Positions 30,428-36,991 of a stretch of DNA of 41,373 nucleotides are shown one piece after another (positions within the stretch are counted from its first letter, which is position 1; every line of letters starts with the position of its first letter). The stretch is taken from the IMG/VR virus record IMGVR_UViG_3300033388_001953, positions 1 through 41,373 of that record; one strand, given 5' to 3'. The position numbers were made by a program, and so were the translations under genes. The stretch comes from a virus. The notes under the pieces were generated by a model. That model worked only from the letters and a program-made list of their open reading frames with translations. It was not told the DNA's origin and ran no database searches.

Positions 30428-30943
30428 TCATGTCACCTTTAAATAAGAGACACCCTCTTGTATCTTCCAGCCTCTAACTTTCTTGCCTTCTTTCAAAGCA
30501 TTAAGTATAGCCACCTTGTCGGGTTGCCACGTCTTCGGTATCACTCTTCTATATTTATGAGGCGTATCTTTGCCTCCTGAATTATAAAAGGCCTCTCTTG
30601 CCGTTTCTTTTCCTTTGCAATTCGTAAAGTTGCCTAACGGGGTCTCAATCTTCTCTAGGTTTGCCTCTCGCATACATCGAATAATATATGCCTTTAGCCT
30701 GTCCTTTGCATTCACCCTAACTTCTTTCAGTTTCTTAAGTCTTTTGATCTCTGCATCTATAGCATTGTTGTTGGCGTCTATGTTTGACAACACCTTTCGT
30801 ATCCCTTGGGATTTATTTACAAGGGTCATATTGCATTCATCGAGACGTTTTTCCAACTCAGGAGATATAACCCCTTCTGCGTCTATGATGCTATCGGTTA
30901 TCTCTGCCAGTTCATCGGTTATTTGGTAAAGTTTGGCATCCAT
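30428..30943 (-). CDS. Siphovirus Gp157-like protein (171 aa)
   Basis: Homologues were first noted in Streptococcus thermophilus phages and often sit with ERF or other recombination genes. Start ATG 30943 behind GGGGAGAAGTGTA. The N-terminal two-thirds is a coiled coil (YQITDELAEITDSIIDAEGV; NAIDAEIKRLKKLKEVRVNA, KDRLKAYIIRCM), the C-terminal third the usual beta patch with LGNFTNCKGKE, IPKTWQPDKVAILNALKEGK and VRGWKIQEGVSYLKV. Role is probably an accessory in DNA metabolism. Confidence 0.88.
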   Translation of the reverse strand: MDAKLYQITDELAEITDSIIDAEGVISPELEKRLDECNMTLVNKSQGIRKVLSNIDANNNAIDAEIKRLKKLKEVRVNAKDRLKAYIIRCMREANLEKIETPLGNFTNCKGKETAREAFYNSGGKDTPHKYRRVIPKTWQPDKVAILNALKEGKKVRGWKIQEGVSYLKVT

Positions 30944-31248
30944 TACACTTCTCCCCATTCCTTTTTATTCCCTGCCGCCAACCACGCAGCTTGGGTCTGT
31001 TCAACAAGTACATCTATATTAACTTTATAGAACTTTGCGAAAGTATCTCGTCCCATTCTGTGAAAGCCATTGATATGATGGTAGTAACAGAGCGGTACAC
31101 AGGTCTCGTCCCCACCTCCTGCACCCTTTGTTCTGCTATGATGCGCTGCTACGGTGTCATCCTGTATATGACAGATACAACAAGGTAGGGTGGCTACAAA
31201 ATCCCTGTATTCCTGACTTTCAAATGGCTTCTTCTTCTGTAGGTTCAT
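30943..31248 (-). CDS. HNH-like nuclease, phage recombination type (101 aa)
   Basis: A small cysteine/histidine protein: RDFVATLPCCICHIQDDTVA with AHHSRTKGAGGGDETCVPLC and YHHINGFHRMG (about 15-66) matches the DUF968-like/HNHc nuclease pattern (CxxC, HH, PLC..HH..H). Found in phage recombination and early operons. Start ATG overlaps the previous stop (ATGA). Likely processes branched or terminal DNA with ERF and SSB. Confidence 0.85.
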   Translation of the reverse strand: MNLQKKKPFESQEYRDFVATLPCCICHIQDDTVAAHHSRTKGAGGGDETCVPLCYYHHINGFHRMGRDTFAKFYKVNIDVLVEQTQAAWLAAGNKKEWGEV

Positions 31249-31454
31249 TCTGGTCTACCTGCTAATCCGCAATAGCCCTTCCAATTTGACTGTAGATTCT
31301 CACCTTTAAAGTGGTTGGCTTCAGGGTTATACTTTTCCTTACTTTCCTCGTTCCACCGCCAAGCCATACAGTTTGAAGCGCCACAAATGACACCTTCTTC
31401 ACCGTTTTCTACACAACAATATTTTTTATTTGCCTCTTCTTCTGTTAATAACAT
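31245..31454 (-). CDS. Cys-containing hypothetical protein (69 aa)
   Basis: I choose ATG 31454 behind AAGGAGGGAGTG; a much longer in-frame reading crosses the previous gene and is rejected. Contains KKYCCVENGEEGVICGASNC and a Trp/Asn-rich middle (MAWRWNEESKEKYNPEANHF), then KGYCGLAGRPE. Similar small proteins with CxxxxxC..C are a phage early-region family binding metal. Role unknown. Confidence 0.65.
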   Translation of the reverse strand: MLLTEEEANKKYCCVENGEEGVICGASNCMAWRWNEESKEKYNPEANHFKGENLQSNWKGYCGLAGRPE

Positions 31455-31464
31455 CACTCCCTCC

Positions 31465-31710
31465 TTATTGATTACAGTCCATGCAATCTCTTTTGATCGG
31501 GTCATCAATATAATACCCAAGACCTCCACAATCTCCGCATCCACTCCCGTCACACTCGTCGCAAGGGTTGTTTTCATCCACATATCCCTTATCATTACAA
31601 GTATCACAAAACGGTTTACGAGGTGTGTCTTCTGAGCAATCCTCACACTCACTTTGACCTACAGCAGTCCCACCGCAACATACGCACCTTCCTGTGTCTT
31701 CGTAACTCAA
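31465..31710 (-). CDS. DnaJ-type zinc-finger-like protein (81 aa)
   Basis: TTG start, six bases after AAGGAG. Thirteen cysteines: CVCCGG, CEDC, CDTCNDKGY, CDECDGSGCGDCGGLGYY, CMDC. The CxxCxGxG-like pairs are those of the DnaJ central zinc finger, which binds unfolded proteins, but no J domain is present. Many phages have similar tiny zinc-finger proteins of unknown purpose. It overlaps the preceding gene by four bases. Confidence 0.75.
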   Translation of the reverse strand: MSYEDTGRCVCCGGTAVGQSECEDCSEDTPRKPFCDTCNDKGYVDENNPCDECDGSGCGDCGGLGYYIDDPIKRDCMDCNQ

Positions 31711-31853
31711 GTTGTCTCCTTCGGCCTCAACTCTTCTTTTTCCTCCGATGAGACTTCTTTCAGGACACTTGTAGCCACCTTAACACCACACTTGCAGACG
31801 CCCTTACCTTCTACGATTGCTATAGGTCTATCACAGCGAATACATTCAATCAT
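31707..31853 (-). CDS. Zinc-ribbon protein (48 aa)
   Basis: ATG 31853 overlaps the stop of the membrane protein gene. Motifs CIRC (residues 4-7) and CKC (20-22), with VEGKGV between them, recall a small one-metal ribbon; the C-terminal half is a charged helix (KEVSSEEKEELRPKETT). Too short to have been taken as a gene by length alone, but bounded by overlaps on both sides. Confidence 0.6.
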   Translation of the reverse strand: MIECIRCDRPIAIVEGKGVCKCGVKVATSVLKEVSSEEKEELRPKETT

Positions 31854-32068
31854 CCCCACACCTCCAGATACCACATAGCCAACCCTGTAGCCACTACACC
31901 GATCAGTATTGAACAGATAAGGAACGTGCCTGTCTCTATTTTACGTTTAGGCTGGGTCGGCCTTACACAATGGTGATTTTCGTAAGTACCGTCTGGTAGT
32001 AGTCCATCACATAGATGGCAGTATTCGAGTGTATCGGTTGCATCTTCGTTGTAATCGAATTTATCCAT
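31850..32068 (-). CDS. Membrane protein with N-terminal Cys/His cluster (72 aa)
   Basis: ATG 32068 behind GAGGAGACCTCTA. N-terminal cytosolic YCHLCDGLLPDGTYENHHC could bind one metal; a basic turn (PKRK) leads to one membrane helix (about 48-67, FLICSILIGVVATGLAMWYL). A single-pass early membrane protein could be an anti-host or anti-superinfection factor; nothing in the sequence decides. Confidence 0.65.
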   Translation of the reverse strand: MDKFDYNEDATDTLEYCHLCDGLLPDGTYENHHCVRPTQPKRKIETGTFLICSILIGVVATGLAMWYLEVWG

Positions 32069-32408
32069 TAGAGGTCTCCTCGAACTTCTTTATCATATTT
32101 TCAAGCCTCTTTCTCCAGCCGTAGAGTCTGCGGAGGCGGAGGGGTATGGGAATCTGGTGGTAAGGTGCCTCAGATGACGGGGGATAATACTGTCCTCCTG
32201 CGCAACAATGCCTCTTTCCAAAAACCATCCAAGGGCAATCTACACACTTATCATCGTCACCCCAACTGTTATCCTTACCGAATCGATCCACCTGTATACA
32301 GAAAGGGCAATCTCCGGGCCGGGTATTATGCGTCCCATCCTTATACTGCCCTATCAGCTCATCAACTGCCTTTAGGGTACGCTTAGCCCATGTGAGTGTA
32401 GGTTTCAT
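32061..32408 (-). CDS. Cys-rich hypothetical protein (115 aa)
   Basis: ATG with GGAGGGATAA. N-terminal helix, then CPFCIQVDRF and DDDKCVDCPWMVFGKRHCCA (about 34-70), followed by Pro/Tyr-rich and basic helical C-terminal segments (PLRLRRLYGWRKRLENMIKK). Resembles a small phage family with CPLC.....C..CPW...G, whose role is not known to me. Probably metal-binding. Confidence 0.7.
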   Translation of the reverse strand: MKPTLTWAKRTLKAVDELIGQYKDGTHNTRPGDCPFCIQVDRFGKDNSWGDDDKCVDCPWMVFGKRHCCAGGQYYPPSSEAPYHQIPIPLRLRRLYGWRKRLENMIKKFEETSNG

Positions 32409-32642
32409 TTATCCCTCCAACCTTTTTTGCAAGACCTTAACCGACCTTACCAGTTTAATTATCTTTGTATCCGTCCCCTGTTTCCCTGCCTGATACATCT
32501 TAAGCCCGAAGACTTCGATCATGTCGTTCTTAAAGATATTCAGTTTGTCTTTAATAGCCTCTTGACGTACCAGTTGCATCTCTAGGATTACTAAGTCTTG
32601 GATTAATTCAATCTTGGTTTTCTGGTCGGCTGGTTTATCCAT
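32409..32642 (-). CDS. Coiled-coil protein (77 aa)
   Basis: ATG behind AAGGAGGGTGTGTA, adjoining the next gene without a gap. Nearly all helix with heptads (KTKIELIQDLVILEMQLVRQ, LNIFKNDMIEVFGLKMYQAG, VRSVKVLQKRLEG). No motif recognised. Confidence 0.65.
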   Translation of the reverse strand: MDKPADQKTKIELIQDLVILEMQLVRQEAIKDKLNIFKNDMIEVFGLKMYQAGKQGTDTKIIKLVRSVKVLQKRLEG

Positions 32643-32657
32643 TACACACCCTCCTTA

Positions 32658-32816
32658 TTAATCGAATTTACGGCCACGGTCATCTTGAATATTATAATTT
32701 AAGCCCAAGCCTTTTAGATATCCAGTTGCTTCTTCCATCGTATCCATTGTAACAGTAGCACCACCACCGTTCATAGCTACAACGTACCCGTAATCTCTAA
32801 TGTATATAGTATTCAT
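32658..32816 (-). CDS. Small hypothetical protein (52 aa)
   Basis: ATG 32816 behind CAGGAGGTATCAC, a very strong ribosome site; stop TAA at 32660-32658. Fold pattern beta-beta-alpha with IRDYGYVVAMNGGGATVTMD then a helix (MEEATGYLKGLGL) and IQDDRGRKFD. No family recognised. Confidence 0.7.
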   Translation of the reverse strand: MNTIYIRDYGYVVAMNGGGATVTMDTMEEATGYLKGLGLNYNIQDDRGRKFD

Positions 32817-32845
32817 GTGATACCTCCTGTTTAAGTTAGCCTTGC

Positions 32846-32989
32846 TTAAGAGTTCTCATCTTCCTTATCCTCGTTCCACTTGTTGCTATGGCACTTAGGG
32901 TTAGGACATTGGTATACAGGTGTCTTCCTAGGATTCCATTCCCAATCACATTGCTTGCACTTGAGCTGCTTTATCTTGATATCTACCAT
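32846..32989 (-). CDS. Zinc-ribbon protein, first gene of the minus operon (47 aa)
   Basis: ATG 32989 behind AAAGGAGATTTTCAA, downstream of the promoter at 33050-33022. Four cysteines as CKQC (11-14) and CPNPKC (28-33), with a Trp-rich strand between (DWEWNPRK), a classic small rubredoxin-like ribbon; acidic tail EDKEDENS. As the leading early gene it might contact host RNA polymerase or another factor, but that is speculation. Confidence 0.7.
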   Translation of the reverse strand: MVDIKIKQLKCKQCDWEWNPRKTPVYQCPNPKCHSNKWNEDKEDENS

Positions 32990-33021
32990 TTGAAAATCTC
33001 CTTTGCTTGATTTGTATTTAC

Positions 33022-33050
33022 ATCCTATATCACAATCAATATCGTGTCAA
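33022..33050 (-). promoter_or_regulatory. Leftward early promoter
   Basis: Minus strand TTGACA (33050-33045), 17-base spacer, TAGGAT (33027-33022). It precedes the operon 32989-25665, which has no other clear break except the HNH promoter. Confidence 0.7.
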
Positions 33051-33084
33051 CCCCTAATCCATTTATTTTAATATATATTATGTC

Positions 33085-33113
33085 TTGACAATACCTTATA
33101 GTAATGCAATACT
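33085..33113 (+). promoter_or_regulatory. Rightward early promoter
   Basis: TTGACA (33085-33090), 17-base spacer, AATACT (33108-33113, four of six matches). The leader to 33180 contains a short direct repeat GGGCGA-TTT-GGGCGA (33135-33149) and the ribosome site AGGAGG. Divergent from the leftward promoter with 34 bases between the two -35 elements. Confidence 0.6.
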
Positions 33114-33180
33114 TAAGTCTAACAATAGTTCGCTGGGCGATTTGGGCGAAAATTTTCCGCACAACTAACAGGAGGGTGTT

Positions 33181-33378
33181 ATGAAGAAGACAACAGCGTG
33201 GGCTATCGTGAGGAAGAAGACGGGGAAGATAGCAGAGGATATATCTGAGTTAGGTGGTGAGGAGATTTATCCAGAGGTGTGGTCTTTAAAGAGCGGGGCA
33301 AAGGACGCAATGCTTAACGGGAATTACTCAGTTAACGACTACCACATCATCAAAGTCACAATAGAGGAGGTTGGATAA
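33181..33378 (+). CDS. Hypothetical protein (65 aa)
   Basis: ATG behind AGGAGGGTGTT, first gene of the rightward early unit. Mixed alpha/beta: KKTTAWAIVRKKTGKIAEDI, EVWSLKSGAKDAMLNGNYSV and DYHIIKVTIEEV, a beta-strand-flanked layout often seen in small phage inhibitors or accessory proteins. No known family. TAATG junction with the next gene. Confidence 0.65.
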   Translation: MKKTTAWAIVRKKTGKIAEDISELGGEEIYPEVWSLKSGAKDAMLNGNYSVNDYHIIKVTIEEVG

Positions 33379-33677
33379 TGTACATAGAAATAATACGATA
33401 TTTAAATGAAGAAAAGTTGCAGAGAAAAGTGTGGGTCTTTTATTTTAGCCTAAACAATGTTCTTTCTGTGCGTCTTGACTCATTCAAGGATGAATTGAGA
33501 CATAGCAGAAGGCATAGGATATGGAATCTATACGAACACTATGACAGGATATTTAGCCGCAGTAGTACAATATCATCACCATATGATGTCTGTATTCCTG
33601 ACGATGTATTTGCAGAAGCCAAAGAGCTAGTTGTGGTTAAGATTAAAAACCTTAAACTACCAGAGGCCAAACCATGA
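33378..33677 (+). CDS. Hypothetical protein (99 aa)
   Basis: TAATG-coupled to the previous gene and ATGA-coupled to the next. A beta hairpin region (LQRKVWVFYFSLNNVLSVRL) is followed by a basic patch (KDELRHSRRHRIWNLYEHY) and a C-terminal strand-helix-strand (DDVFAEAKELVVVKIKNLKL). No motif recognised. Confidence 0.6.
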   Translation: MYIEIIRYLNEEKLQRKVWVFYFSLNNVLSVRLDSFKDELRHSRRHRIWNLYEHYDRIFSRSSTISSPYDVCIPDDVFAEAKELVVVKIKNLKLPEAKP

Positions 33678-34180
33678 CCTACATGATCAAGGAATTGGAG
33701 TGGGAAAGGGATGGCGAAGATGAGAATTATTATTATGCACGCCCTTCTGGAGGTCTTAGTCGGATGTATGAGGTCTATCTGCACTTCCAGAGTGAAGTCG
33801 ATAGCGTCTGGCAAATGTATTACGATAACAACAGGGAGGGTCTATATCACACTCTCGAAGCCGCCAAGCAAGCCGCAACCGAACATTGGGAGTCAAGATT
33901 AGAGGAAGCGTTAGAGGAGAAAGTCGAGAGGTATGGTGGATTGTCGGTCTGTTGCCTATGTGAATCAGCAATGAGTCCAGAGGAGGCGAATAGGTGGAAG
34001 TCTACGAGAGCTATAGCAGGGCACGCCCTGTCAATATTGGTTCTGGACTTAGGGTATAAAGAAGCTCCTATCCACGGACATCATCCTATACGACATCAGT
34101 TAATGTGGAAACATGTCGTGGACGTATTAGGTGAAGAGGAAGTCGCAGAGGAAGCAAGGTTAATGGAGGTGCCAATATGA
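33674..34180 (+). CDS. Conserved phage protein, LEAAKxAAxxHW-type plus helical domain (168 aa)
   Basis: The N-terminal 75 residues (ELEWERDGEDENYYYARPSG to HTLEAAKQAATEHWESRL) follow a frequent small phage module in which a beta sheet is followed by (S/T)LEEAK.AA..H.. . Residues about 85-168 are a second, helical part with CCLCESAMSPEEANRWKSTR and HHPIRHQLMWKHVVDVLGEE. Unknown role. Starts in an ATGA overlap, ends in another. Confidence 0.7.
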   Translation: MTYMIKELEWERDGEDENYYYARPSGGLSRMYEVYLHFQSEVDSVWQMYYDNNREGLYHTLEAAKQAATEHWESRLEEALEEKVERYGGLSVCCLCESAMSPEEANRWKSTRAIAGHALSILVLDLGYKEAPIHGHHPIRHQLMWKHVVDVLGEEEVAEEARLMEVPI

Positions 34181-34521
34181 GTAGAGAGATAAAGTTTCGA
34201 TATACAGTAGTAAGGAAAAATGGACATATCTTCCATCGAGATTTTACTATTGCAGAGGCAGATTTTGGAGATGTTGCAAATTGGCTAGACGTAAATCATA
34301 TTGATGTAGATACATTAAATAGAAGGCAATTCACCGGCCTACTCGATAAAAACGGTAAGGAGATTTACGAAAAAGACTGGCTTAAATCTGAGTGGGGATA
34401 TAGTGGCCTTGTAGACCTAGAAGGCATCTTATATGCAAAAGGCGAAGGCGTTATAGCTGATGACATCGAAATAATCGGCAATATATTTTCTAACCCTGAG
34501 CTACTGGAAGGTGGGGAATGA
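34177..34521 (+). CDS. YopX-family protein (114 aa)
   Basis: YopX proteins are small, common in phages and plasmids, and of unknown biochemical role. Diagnostic elements: MSREIKFRYTV at the start, QFTGLLDKNGKEIYEKDWLK in the middle (about 61-80), and EIIGNIFSNPELLEGGE at the end. The central acidic insertion is a little shorter than in many homologues. ATGA-coupled on both sides. Confidence 0.9.
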   Translation: MSREIKFRYTVVRKNGHIFHRDFTIAEADFGDVANWLDVNHIDVDTLNRRQFTGLLDKNGKEIYEKDWLKSEWGYSGLVDLEGILYAKGEGVIADDIEIIGNIFSNPELLEGGE

Positions 34522-34901
34522 AAGACCTTGAGCATCAAGATCAAAAGGCTTTAATACAGTGGGTAGCCTACAATCTCAATAAGTATCCAGAACTTTCTTT
34601 ACTATTTGCAATCCCGAACGGCGGACAAAGACATCGAGCGGTCGCAGCGAAGCTCAAAGCAGAAGGAGTCCGGGCAGGAGTTCCAGACCTATGCCTACCT
34701 GTAGCGAGGATGGGCTACAACAGCCTTTATATTGAAATGAAGGTAAAGCCTAACAAACCGACAAAGAAGCAGTTAGAGTGGCACACAGCCCTTAGAGAGC
34801 AAGGACATAAAGTAGAGGTCTGCTACGGTTGGCAGGAAGCGCAGGGAGTTTTAGAGGATTATTTAAACCCAAGAGTGGAAGTAGAAGTAAAGGAGATATG
34901 A
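34518..34901 (+). CDS. VRR-NUC domain nuclease (127 aa)
   Basis: VRR-NUC enzymes are PD-(D/E)xK nucleases acting on structured DNA; stand-alone phage versions are usual. Motifs: FAIPNGGQRHRAVAAKLKAE (about 34-54), GVRAGVPDLCLPV with the metal-binding Asp near 60, LYIEMKVKPNKPTKKQLEWH with the ExK pair near 75-77, and VCYGWQEAQGVLEDYL. Likely helps resolve replication intermediates with the HNH and ERF proteins. Confidence 0.94.
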   Translation: MKDLEHQDQKALIQWVAYNLNKYPELSLLFAIPNGGQRHRAVAAKLKAEGVRAGVPDLCLPVARMGYNSLYIEMKVKPNKPTKKQLEWHTALREQGHKVEVCYGWQEAQGVLEDYLNPRVEVEVKEI

Positions 34902-34902
34902 G

Positions 34903-35211
34903 ATGAGTGAAGAGAAGAGTATTGAAGAATGTCAAAGTATTACATGCGAGATATGTGGACTTGAGGGCGTAAGGCATCTTCTTCCTGAAAAAGCACTTAC
35001 AGAGGTAATTAAAGTTCTTGAGTTTGGTTCTCGTAAATACTCACCTCATGGATGGAAGACGAACGGTGACGAAGATGATTATGAGGCCGCTAATAGGCAT
35101 ATTCATTTTTGGTCAGAAGGCGGTAATCACGATCACGAATCCAACCTACGCCCTTTAGCCCACGCAATATGTAGGTTGGCATTTATTTTAGATAGGGAGT
35201 TAGAGAGATGA
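34903..35211 (+). CDS. dATP/dGTP diphosphohydrolase-like protein (102 aa)
   Basis: Start behind AAAGGAGATATGAG. The family (DUF5664, dGTP_diPhyd_N) hydrolyses dATP or dGTP to the monophosphate and pyrophosphate and contributes to phage nucleotide pools. Typical segments: LLPEKALTEVIKVLEFGSRK followed by Y and GW (about 26-48), YEAANRHIHFWSEGG (about 58-73), and NLRPLAHAICRLAFILDREL. It has an N-terminal extension with CQSITCEICG. No PurZ-like gene accompanies it, so a Z-base pathway is not indicated. Overlaps the methyltransferase gene by four bases. Confidence 0.82.
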   Translation: MSEEKSIEECQSITCEICGLEGVRHLLPEKALTEVIKVLEFGSRKYSPHGWKTNGDEDDYEAANRHIHFWSEGGNHDHESNLRPLAHAICRLAFILDRELER

Positions 35212-36221
35212 ACTACCTCGACCTATTCTCCGGCGGAGGAGGATTTCATCAAGGACTCGTCCAAGCTGGCTTTAAATTTGATTGGTGCGGTCATAGCGAA
35301 GTGGACAAATATGCAGAGCAGGTTTATCATAAACATTTTCCAGAATCGAGGTGCTTAGGAGATGTCAGAACAATTAACCCTGATGAATTGCCAAAAATCA
35401 ACCTTATCACCTTCGGATTTCCATGCCAAGATCTCTCGGTGGCTGGAAAACGAGGAGGACTTCATGCGTCACGAAGTGGCCTCTTTTTTGAGGCTATGCG
35501 TATCGTTGAAAGTGCCAAGCCCGATATTTTTATCTTTGAAAACGTCAAAGGGCTTCTATCATCAAGTGAAGGACGGGACTTTGAGGTCGTACTGCGAACA
35601 ATTGCCGACCTTGGGCTTTATGACTGCGAATGGCAGCTTGTCAATACACGGTGGGTATTACCCCAAAATAGAGAGCGGATATTCTTTATCGGACATGCTC
35701 GAAACAAAAGTAGACCCAAAGTATTTCCTATCGGAGAAAGCGATGCAATTAATGATAAATCTCGACAAGGCGAAGAAGGGAAAGGACGGGCATGTGTTAA
35801 GGTTAAACGACAACCTCTCAAGTTTCTCGATCGCAACCAGAAGAACATAGAAGGGGATTATGCTTTCACGGTAGATAGTGTCAATTCGGGCGGCGTGAAG
35901 ATAAGCGAAGCCACCAAACAGGGCTACGCAGTAGCAGAAGAGGGCGACTCTATTAACTTAAGTGTACCAAATAGCAAGACTCGTAGAGGCAGGGTAGGCA
36001 AAGGAGAGGCGCAGAGGCTTGATACGGGGATGCAGCAGTATACCATTCAGTCAGGCATACGTCGCCTCACCCCGGTCGAGTGCGAGCGTTTACAGGGATT
36101 TAAAGATGGTTGGACGGATATCGTCTCAGATACGCAGCGTTATAAAATCATGGGAAATGCTGTGACGGTAGACATAGTTGAGATGATCGGTCGGGTAGTG
36201 GGTCAGTTTGAAATCTCCTGA
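35208..36221 (+). CDS. DNA (cytosine-5) methyltransferase (337 aa)
   Basis: Transfers a methyl group from SAM to C5 of cytosine, likely protecting the phage DNA. Motif I is LDLFSGGGGF (4-13), motif IV GFPCQDLSV with catalytic Cys73 (70-78), motif VI ENVK (111-114), motif VIII QNRERIF (152-158), and the closing motifs IX/X RRLTPVECERLQGF and YKIMGNAVT. The target-recognition part (about 165-280) is short. No cognate restriction enzyme gene is nearby, so it is a solitary enzyme. A second long reading frame crosses codons 52-214 in the +1 frame. Confidence 0.95.
   Translation: MNYLDLFSGGGGFHQGLVQAGFKFDWCGHSEVDKYAEQVYHKHFPESRCLGDVRTINPDELPKINLITFGFPCQDLSVAGKRGGLHASRSGLFFEAMRIVESAKPDIFIFENVKGLLSSSEGRDFEVVLRTIADLGLYDCEWQLVNTRWVLPQNRERIFFIGHARNKSRPKVFPIGESDAINDKSRQGEEGKGRACVKVKRQPLKFLDRNQKNIEGDYAFTVDSVNSGGVKISEATKQGYAVAEEGDSINLSVPNSKTRRGRVGKGEAQRLDTGMQQYTIQSGIRRLTPVECERLQGFKDGWTDIVSDTQRYKIMGNAVTVDIVEMIGRVVGQFEIS
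35362..35850 (+). CDS. Overlapping +1-frame ORF within the methyltransferase gene (162 aa)
   Basis: The frame lies wholly inside the methyltransferase gene, offset by one base. An ATG with TTAGGAG just ahead is poorly spaced. Two parts look like real protein families to me: SDFHAKISRWLENEEDF, the +1 reading of motif IV, resembles phage proteins with FHARTS.S.EKE, and GYSLSDMLETKVDPKYFLSE resembles the SLSDILE..V..KY(F/Y)LSEK element known from other phage proteins and some methyltransferases. So the overlap may be translated, or may be a fossil of an ancient frame change. Not proven. Confidence 0.4.
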   Translation: MSEQLTLMNCQKSTLSPSDFHAKISRWLENEEDFMRHEVASFLRLCVSLKVPSPIFLSLKTSKGFYHQVKDGTLRSYCEQLPTLGFMTANGSLSIHGGYYPKIESGYSLSDMLETKVDPKYFLSEKAMQLMINLDKAKKGKDGHVLRLNDNLSSFSIATRRT

Positions 36222-36223
36222 TA

Positions 36224-36252
36224 TTGACAAAGACCAACCTATTTGCCATAAT
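36224..36252 (+). promoter_or_regulatory. Promoter placed for a leaderless start at 36259
   Basis: TTGACA (36224-36229), 17-base spacer, CATAAT (36247-36252, five of six), then six bases (AAAAGT) to the ATG. No ribosome site. Confidence 0.75.
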
Positions 36253-36258
36253 AAAAGT

Positions 36259-36495
36259 ATGCCTAAACGCTCAAGCAAAAAAGAAGAAGATGTAAACGTC
36301 CTTGCCTCTATGATAACTAAGAAGGCAACGGAAAAGCCAGAAGAGAAGCCCAAGAAGAACCCTGCCGCCGTTGCTCTTGGTCGCTTAGGTGGTTTGAAGG
36401 GCGGTAAAGCTCGTGCGAAAAAGCTCACAGCCGAAGAACGGAAAGAGATTGCCCGAATTGCAGCTACGGCACGATGGAAAAAAACAAAGAGTTAG
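36259..36495 (+). CDS. Small basic protein, RLGGLKGGKARA family (78 aa)
   Basis: I start it at ATG 36259 because MPKRSSKKEEDVNVLASMI is the family's usual opening. The second half carries NPAAVALGRLGGLKGGKARA followed by KKLTAEERKEIARIAATARW, a conserved Lys/Gly/Ala-rich pattern present in many bacteria and mobile elements; the name 'histone-like' is sometimes attached, but I know of no proven function. It stands alone with its own promoter and meets the minus-strand gene with overlapping stop codons (36492-36495). Confidence 0.8.
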   Translation: MPKRSSKKEEDVNVLASMITKKATEKPEEKPKKNPAAVALGRLGGLKGGKARAKKLTAEERKEIARIAATARWKKTKS

Positions 36496-36974
36496 CTTGC
36501 CTTTTCGTCTTCATTTGGGGCATTCTTTCTCCACTCAATGTCATCTGTAAAATCAAGAGGCATTACTATAGGTTCTTCGTCAGAATGTATGCCATTCCAA
36601 TGGTCGGTATCAAGTGTAAGCTGAAGGCCATCTCCAACCATTTGTTCACGCCTATTTATCAGGGATTTTAGCATGGGCTTACGTGGAGCTTCATCAATAT
36701 CTATCCACAGAGTGCCTTGCCCTCCCACTTTCTTTTCTGGTATTGCGTGATTTGCGCGATATGGTTTTCCTGTTCTTTTATCTTTTCGAAATTCCTCACG
36801 TGCTGCGTCCGCAAACTGCCTTGAAAGTAAGTCTAAAGGGTCTTTAGGTTTTGGAAGAGACCAGCCCTTTTTAACCGCGAACTCTGCAACTTCGTGCATA
36901 TTAACCTCTGTATTACCAGTTTCGTCTTTGTAGTACCTGATAAAGCGTTGCATCTCTTTCTTTCTGGTAGTCAT
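36492..36974 (-). CDS. Partner protein of the Xre-ImmA module (160 aa)
   Basis: Follows the Xre-ImmA gene after 17 bases, so the two form an operon. ATG 36974 behind AAAGAGATAA. Residues about 25-55 (NMHEVAEFAVKKGWSLPKPK; DPLDLLSRQFADAAREE) and KRTGKPYRANHA lead to a beta part (GTLWIDIDEAPRKPMLKSLI) and NRREQMVGDGLQLTLDTDHWN. I recall similar proteins next to ImmA/IrrE genes in bacterial chromosomes, but no activity. It could be the effector or the target of its neighbour. Confidence 0.7.
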   Translation of the reverse strand: MTTRKKEMQRFIRYYKDETGNTEVNMHEVAEFAVKKGWSLPKPKDPLDLLSRQFADAAREEFRKDKRTGKPYRANHAIPEKKVGGQGTLWIDIDEAPRKPMLKSLINRREQMVGDGLQLTLDTDHWNGIHSDEEPIVMPLDFTDDIEWRKNAPNEDEKAS

Positions 36975-36991
36975 TTATCTCTTTAGGTTTA

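Noticed and set aside
34903-36221. Z-genome (2-aminoadenine) pathway
   Set aside because: A dATP/dGTP hydrolase-like gene is present but no PurZ homologue or DpoZ-like polymerase was seen anywhere.
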